Assembly (NCBI GenBank): GCA_026392035.1
Contig: JAPLCX010000068.1
Location: 1 to 42,457 of the forward strand
Reading direction: 5' to 3'
DNA: 42,457 nucleotides
Source of the DNA: Candidatus Auribacterota bacterium
Lineage (GTDB): Bacteria; Auribacterota; Tritonobacteria; UBA1439
In this document: positions 39,587 to 42,457 of the stretch, piece after piece
Layout: every line of letters begins with the position of its first letter
Position numbering within the stretch: position 1 is the first letter of the stretch
Program-made: the position numbers and the translations under genes
The notes under the pieces: model-generated
What the model saw: the letters and a program-made list of their open reading frames with translations, nothing else
Databases searched by the model: none
What the model was told of the DNA's origin: nothing

Positions 39587-40971
39587 TCCACTGTCTCGCC
39601 GCGACGCGGGACCTCCGCGTTCCTCCCTGTCATCGCCCGAACCGCCTCCGCAAGGGCGACCGCCTGATCTTTTTCCCCGTGGACAAAGAAGTAGCGCGTG
39701 ACCGCTCCGTCCGTTTCCTCAACGTACTTCAGGAGCTCACCGCGGTCGGCGTGCGCGCTGAAGGCATTGATCACCACGACCTCCGCTCTCAGCCGGTGCA
39801 TCTCGCCGAAGATCTTGATCTGCGGCACCCGCTCCACGATGCGCTTGCCGAGGGTGTGCTCGGCGCAGAAATTGACGATGAGAATGGTGTTCCTGGGATC
39901 CTCGACGTTGTTCTTCAGATGATGGAGGATGCGGCCCGCCTCGCACATCCCGGACGAAGATATGATGACGCAGGGCGTTTTAATGTCGTTCAATTTTCGG
40001 GACTCGCTCGCGCCGCGGATGTAACGGCACATTTCAAAGCCGAACGGGTTCGTTGAGTTCATGATGTAGCGGTAGGTCTCCTCGTTGTAGCATTCCGGAT
40101 GGAGACGGAAGATCTCGGTCGCGCTCACCGAGAGGGGGCTGTCAACGAACACCGGGAGCTCCGGGATGCGCTTCGACTGCATGAGGCGGTAGAGGGCATG
40201 GATGACCTGCTGGGTGGCGCCGACCGAGAAGGCGGGCACGATGATCTTCCCGCCCCTGCCCCTGGTGCGGTTCACCGCCTCAGCCAGCTTGTTCTCCGTA
40301 TCCTCAATGGGGCCGTGCATGCGGTTGCCGTAGGTGCTCTCCATGACGAGAAAATCGAGGCCCGGCACAGGCGTGCGCGAGCGGAGGAGCGCCATCGTCT
40401 CCCGGCCGATATCGCCGGTATAGCCAAACTTGATCGCCCTCCCGCTCTCCTCAACCTCCAGCACCACAATCGCCGAGCCGAGGATGTGGCCCGCGTCCTT
40501 GAAGGTGAGCTGAACGCCGGGGAAGAGCGGCAACGGGCGGTCATAGCTCACCGTGACGAACTGCCGCAGCGATCTTTCCGCTTCCTCCTTGCTGTAGAGA
40601 GGCTCGATGAAGGGCGTACCGCTGTTCTTATGTTTCTTATTCAGGTAGGCGGCATCATCCTCCTGGATGTGGGCGCTGTCCAGGAGCAGAATCCCGCAGA
40701 GGTCGCGCGTCGCGGGGGTTGAGTAGATCGTGCCCTGGAACCCCTTCGTGCAGAGGGTGGGTATATTGCCGCTGTGGTCGAGATGAGCGTGTGAGAGAAT
40801 GAGACAGTCGATCCGAACAGGGTCGAAGGGGAGTGTACGGTTCCGCTCGGCAGCTTCCTGGCGGCGCCCCTCAAAGAGGCCGCAGTCGAGAAGGATTCTC
40901 TTCCCCGCTGCCTCGACGAGGTGCATCGATCCGGTGACTTCCCGTGCGCCACCGAGGAAGGTTACTTTCAT
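39574..40971 (-). CDS. Beta-CASP metallo-beta-lactamase family ribonuclease
   Basis: This 465-residue protein opens MKVTFLGGAREVTGSMHLVE and carries the zinc-binding motif HAHLDHSG (61-68), a second histidine in KDAGHILGSA, the aspartate in GYTGDIGR, and beta-CASP motifs (MESTYGNR, GGKIIVPAFSVGATQQVIHA, ISSSGMCEAGRILHHLKNN and NAFSAHADR). It belongs to the YSH1/CPSF-73-like COG1236 group, which cut or trim RNA. The ribosome site is weak. The last 50 codons exist in a second partial copy downstream. Confidence 0.92.
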   Translation of the reverse strand: MKVTFLGGAREVTGSMHLVEAAGKRILLDCGLFEGRRQEAAERNRTLPFDPVRIDCLILSHAHLDHSGNIPTLCTKGFQGTIYSTPATRDLCGILLLDSAHIQEDDAAYLNKKHKNSGTPFIEPLYSKEEAERSLRQFVTVSYDRPLPLFPGVQLTFKDAGHILGSAIVVLEVEESGRAIKFGYTGDIGRETMALLRSRTPVPGLDFLVMESTYGNRMHGPIEDTENKLAEAVNRTRGRGGKIIVPAFSVGATQQVIHALYRLMQSKRIPELPVFVDSPLSVSATEIFRLHPECYNEETYRYIMNSTNPFGFEMCRYIRGASESRKLNDIKTPCVIISSSGMCEAGRILHHLKNNVEDPRNTILIVNFCAEHTLGKRIVERVPQIKIFGEMHRLRAEVVVINAFSAHADRGELLKYVEETDGAVTRYFFVHGEKDQAVALAEAVRAMTGRNAEVPRRGETVELQL

Positions 40972-41005
40972 GGGATCAATAGAGCCCTTTTCTCGGATGG
41001 TGAAC

Positions 41006-41932
41006 TTACACCACGGTGGCGTCGTTACTCTTCGATGCCGATTTGACGATACTCCTTATTGTTTCTGTCAGTTCCAATGGAAACATGACAACCGTATTCG
41101 CGGGACCAGCCCCAAGGCTGTCGATCGTCTGAAGTGTTCGCAGTTTCATCGCCCCCGGTGTCTGCTCCATGATGACGGCGGCGGCGGCCAGATTCGTCGC
41201 CGCAATCTTGTCGCCCTCCGCCTTCGTAATCGTGGCCCGCTTCTCTCGTTCCGCCGAGGCTTGCCGGGACATGATTCGCTTCAAGTCTTCCGGCATTTCG
41301 ATGTCCTGAAGGCGAATGGAATCAATATGCAATCCCCAATCCTTGATGTGTTCCTCCACCACCTCGGCAATCCGCTTCTGAATATGCTCTCGCTCCGACA
41401 GGAGTTCGTCCAGCGAGAGTCCGCCAACGACGTCTCGCAACGTAGCCTGCGCGTACTGGGCGATGGCAAAAGCGAAGTCCTGGATTCGAATGACGGCCTT
41501 CTCAGCGTCCGCCACCAGGAAAAAGAGGACGCCGTCAATGGCCGCGGGAACATTGTCCTTGGTAATCACCTGCTGGCTGGGAATGTTCAGAGTAAGCAAG
41601 CGCAGATCTACAAACCGGACATTGTCAATGAAGGGAATGATATACATGATGCCCGGCCCTTTGACCGACCGAAACTTGCCGAGCCGGAGCACCACGCCCC
41701 GTTCCCACTGCGGGGCAACGCGAATACCGGAGACGACAATTCCCCAGATGACCGCAAAGATGCCCTCGGCCACGCCCCCGGCGACTTTCTGCATGTTGGT
41801 TCCGCGCCCCAGGCCCAGGAAGAGCACGAGGCCGAGAATGACGAAAGGGACAAAGAAGATAATTCCCCGTAACGGCCCTCCTATGGAAACGTGTCCCCGC
41901 TGCGGTTTCGCATAGACTTTTTGTGTGTCCAT
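41006..41932 (-). CDS. Slipin / stomatin-like SPFH membrane protein
   Basis: The ATG at 41932 has AAAGGAGG 8 bp upstream, giving 308 residues. There are two N-terminal hydrophobic segments (IIFFVPFVILGLVLFLGLG and GIFAVIWGIVVSGIRV). The SPFH domain follows (VAPQWERGVVLRLGKFRSVK, then GIMYIIPFIDNVRFVDLRL, and LRDVVGGLSLDELLSEREHI). A long coiled coil (RQASAEREKRATITKAEGDK) and a C-terminal oligomerisation segment complete it. Slipins form large cage-like membrane assemblies and usually pair with an NfeD protease. No NfeD gene is in the window. It lies 34 bp upstream of the RNase gene on the same strand. Confidence 0.9.
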   Translation of the reverse strand: MDTQKVYAKPQRGHVSIGGPLRGIIFFVPFVILGLVLFLGLGRGTNMQKVAGGVAEGIFAVIWGIVVSGIRVAPQWERGVVLRLGKFRSVKGPGIMYIIPFIDNVRFVDLRLLTLNIPSQQVITKDNVPAAIDGVLFFLVADAEKAVIRIQDFAFAIAQYAQATLRDVVGGLSLDELLSEREHIQKRIAEVVEEHIKDWGLHIDSIRLQDIEMPEDLKRIMSRQASAEREKRATITKAEGDKIAATNLAAAAVIMEQTPGAMKLRTLQTIDSLGAGPANTVVMFPLELTETIRSIVKSASKSNDATVV

Positions 41933-42265
41933 ACGGCGAGCCTCCTTTTGTTGTTGGTTCATGAAACCCTCCAGAGTTCAGCACTCAGTTTATCATATTC
42001 CACATCGTCACATGCCCCTCTTCAATGCTGAACGCCGGAATTGAGCGGTGATCACGCTCAACGGAACGCTGGAAGGGAGCGAGCCGAGGGCTCGCGCATC
42101 CGCGCCGGCAAGGCTGTCATTGTTCAATATCTGTCCTTACCTAAAAAGTGAAGTACCTCGCGCTGCTGGTGAAATGTAAAGTTAAAAGATTTGACCCCCA
42201 TCTCACGGGGAAAGCAGAATCAGATCTCGACTATTGACCAACGAGGAGCGTCTTGTTGGGCATGG
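41933..42265. other. Intergenic region with attC-like copy D
   Basis: I find no gene here. It holds copy D of the dispersed repeat and the word AAAGATTTGACCCCC (42185-42199), shared with the region after copy C. Confidence 0.5.
42031..42113. repeat. Dispersed attC-like repeat, copy D
   Basis: AACGCCGGAATTGAGCGGTG on the left and CGCATCCGCGCCGGCAAGG on the right match the other copies, with an interior hairpin around GGGAGCGAGCCGAGGGCTCGC. The left core reads GCTGAAC, one base off the RYYYAAC consensus. It lies between the MazF-like gene and the slipin gene. Confidence 0.55.
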
Positions 42266-42457
42266 TTATGTGATCAGCAAAACGCCGAGTTTATTAAGAA
42301 CCTCGGACAATGTGGCCTCCGGGAGCTTACAGCAATACTGCGTATTCCTGGCCTGCCAATCAAGGCTCTTAACTTGATCGGATAAAATGACGCCGGAAGC
42401 TTTCAGCCCAGGAGGGATGCGCACTTCGAACGGATAACCTTTGATTTGAGTGGTAAT
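42266..42457 (-). CDS. MazF/PemK-type toxin, C-terminal part (cut by the window edge)
   Basis: An open frame enters from the right edge on the minus strand and ends at TAA (42268-42266), giving 63 residues. It has the characteristic PemK/MazF second half: TTQIKGYPFEVRIPPGLKAS, then GVILSDQVKSLDWQARN, and a final helix LPEATLSEVLNKLGVLL. Such toxins cut mRNA at short sequences. The start and the antitoxin must lie beyond the window. It is followed after 152 bp by attC-like copy D, so it too may be cassette-borne. Confidence 0.85.
   Translation of the reverse strand: MTTQIKGYPFEVRIPPGLKASGVILSDQVKSLDWQARNTQYCCKLPEATLSEVLNKLGVLLIT

Noticed and set aside
42191-42385. Plus-strand 64-codon ORF at the right edge
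   Set aside because: It lies opposite the MazF-like frame, whose conserved motifs are clear. The plus frame has no recognisable features.
1-42457. tRNA or rRNA genes
   Set aside because: I looked for the GTTCRANNC arm with a matching acceptor stem and for conserved rRNA stretches on both strands and saw none.

Overview
The window (about 42.5 kb, GC-rich, both strands densely coded) looks like chromosomal DNA of an uncultured Gram-negative bacterium. It encodes a TolC-type outer-membrane protein, lipoproteins, periplasmic binding proteins and Spy-like periplasmic proteins. A microcompartment shell block with one hexamer and three pentamer genes, together with a short lysine/arginine-rich AURKAIP1/COX24-type ribosomal peptide, points loosely to the PVC/FCB side of the tree (Omnitrophota or Auribacterota-like lineages). 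That placement is an inference, because no rRNA gene is present.

Layout. 1-3660: accessory DNA with gene remnants, a BrnT/BrnA toxin-antitoxin pair, a small exported protein and a secreted FG-GAP repeat protein, all on the minus strand and separated by attC-like folded sites, so it resembles an integron cassette array without an integrase. 3937-6653: modABC molybdate importer. 6646-11433 (minus): Rrf2 regulator, pstS, a DUF2490-like outer-membrane protein, pstC, pstA, pstB. 11823-19733 (minus): an envelope-stress/efflux block, made of two near-identical membrane anti-sigma-like genes, two Spy/LTXXQ-type periplasmic proteins, an ECF sigma factor, an AbrB-type regulator and a TolC-MacA-MacB tripartite exporter. 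20012-21385: AlsT Na+/amino-acid symporter. 21690-23153: microcompartment shell genes (one BMC-H, three BMC-P) with no enzyme beside them. 23322-23934: a HicB/HicA-like pair. 23972-25789: proS. 25965-27399: a two-gene unit with a small membrane protein and a lipoprotein carrying a degenerate BKACE (DUF849) domain. 27541-29589: a GT39-type glycosyltransferase. 29547-33196 (minus): ispE, a long TPR lipoprotein, the tiny AURKAIP1-type gene and hisG. 33776-39065 (plus): a membrane protein fused to a spermidine-synthase-like domain, a BamE-like small exported protein, a dual-specificity phosphatase and glyS. 39574-41932 (minus): a beta-CASP metallo-beta-lactamase RNase and a slipin. The right edge cuts a MazF/PemK toxin gene.

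The intergenic DNA is unusual. Several word-like repeat families (CACGGAGG, ATCCGTG, ATCTGCG, GGGATTT and PERSRG-type hairpins) fill nearly every gap. In three genes (alsT, the third BMC-P, proS) they appear to have replaced the original stop codon, so the repeat now encodes the C-terminal tail. Inverted GGGATTT arrays embrace both the BMC-P block and proS. The most unusual single gene is the BKACE-derived lipoprotein, in which the zinc ligands are substituted and the barrel is shortened.
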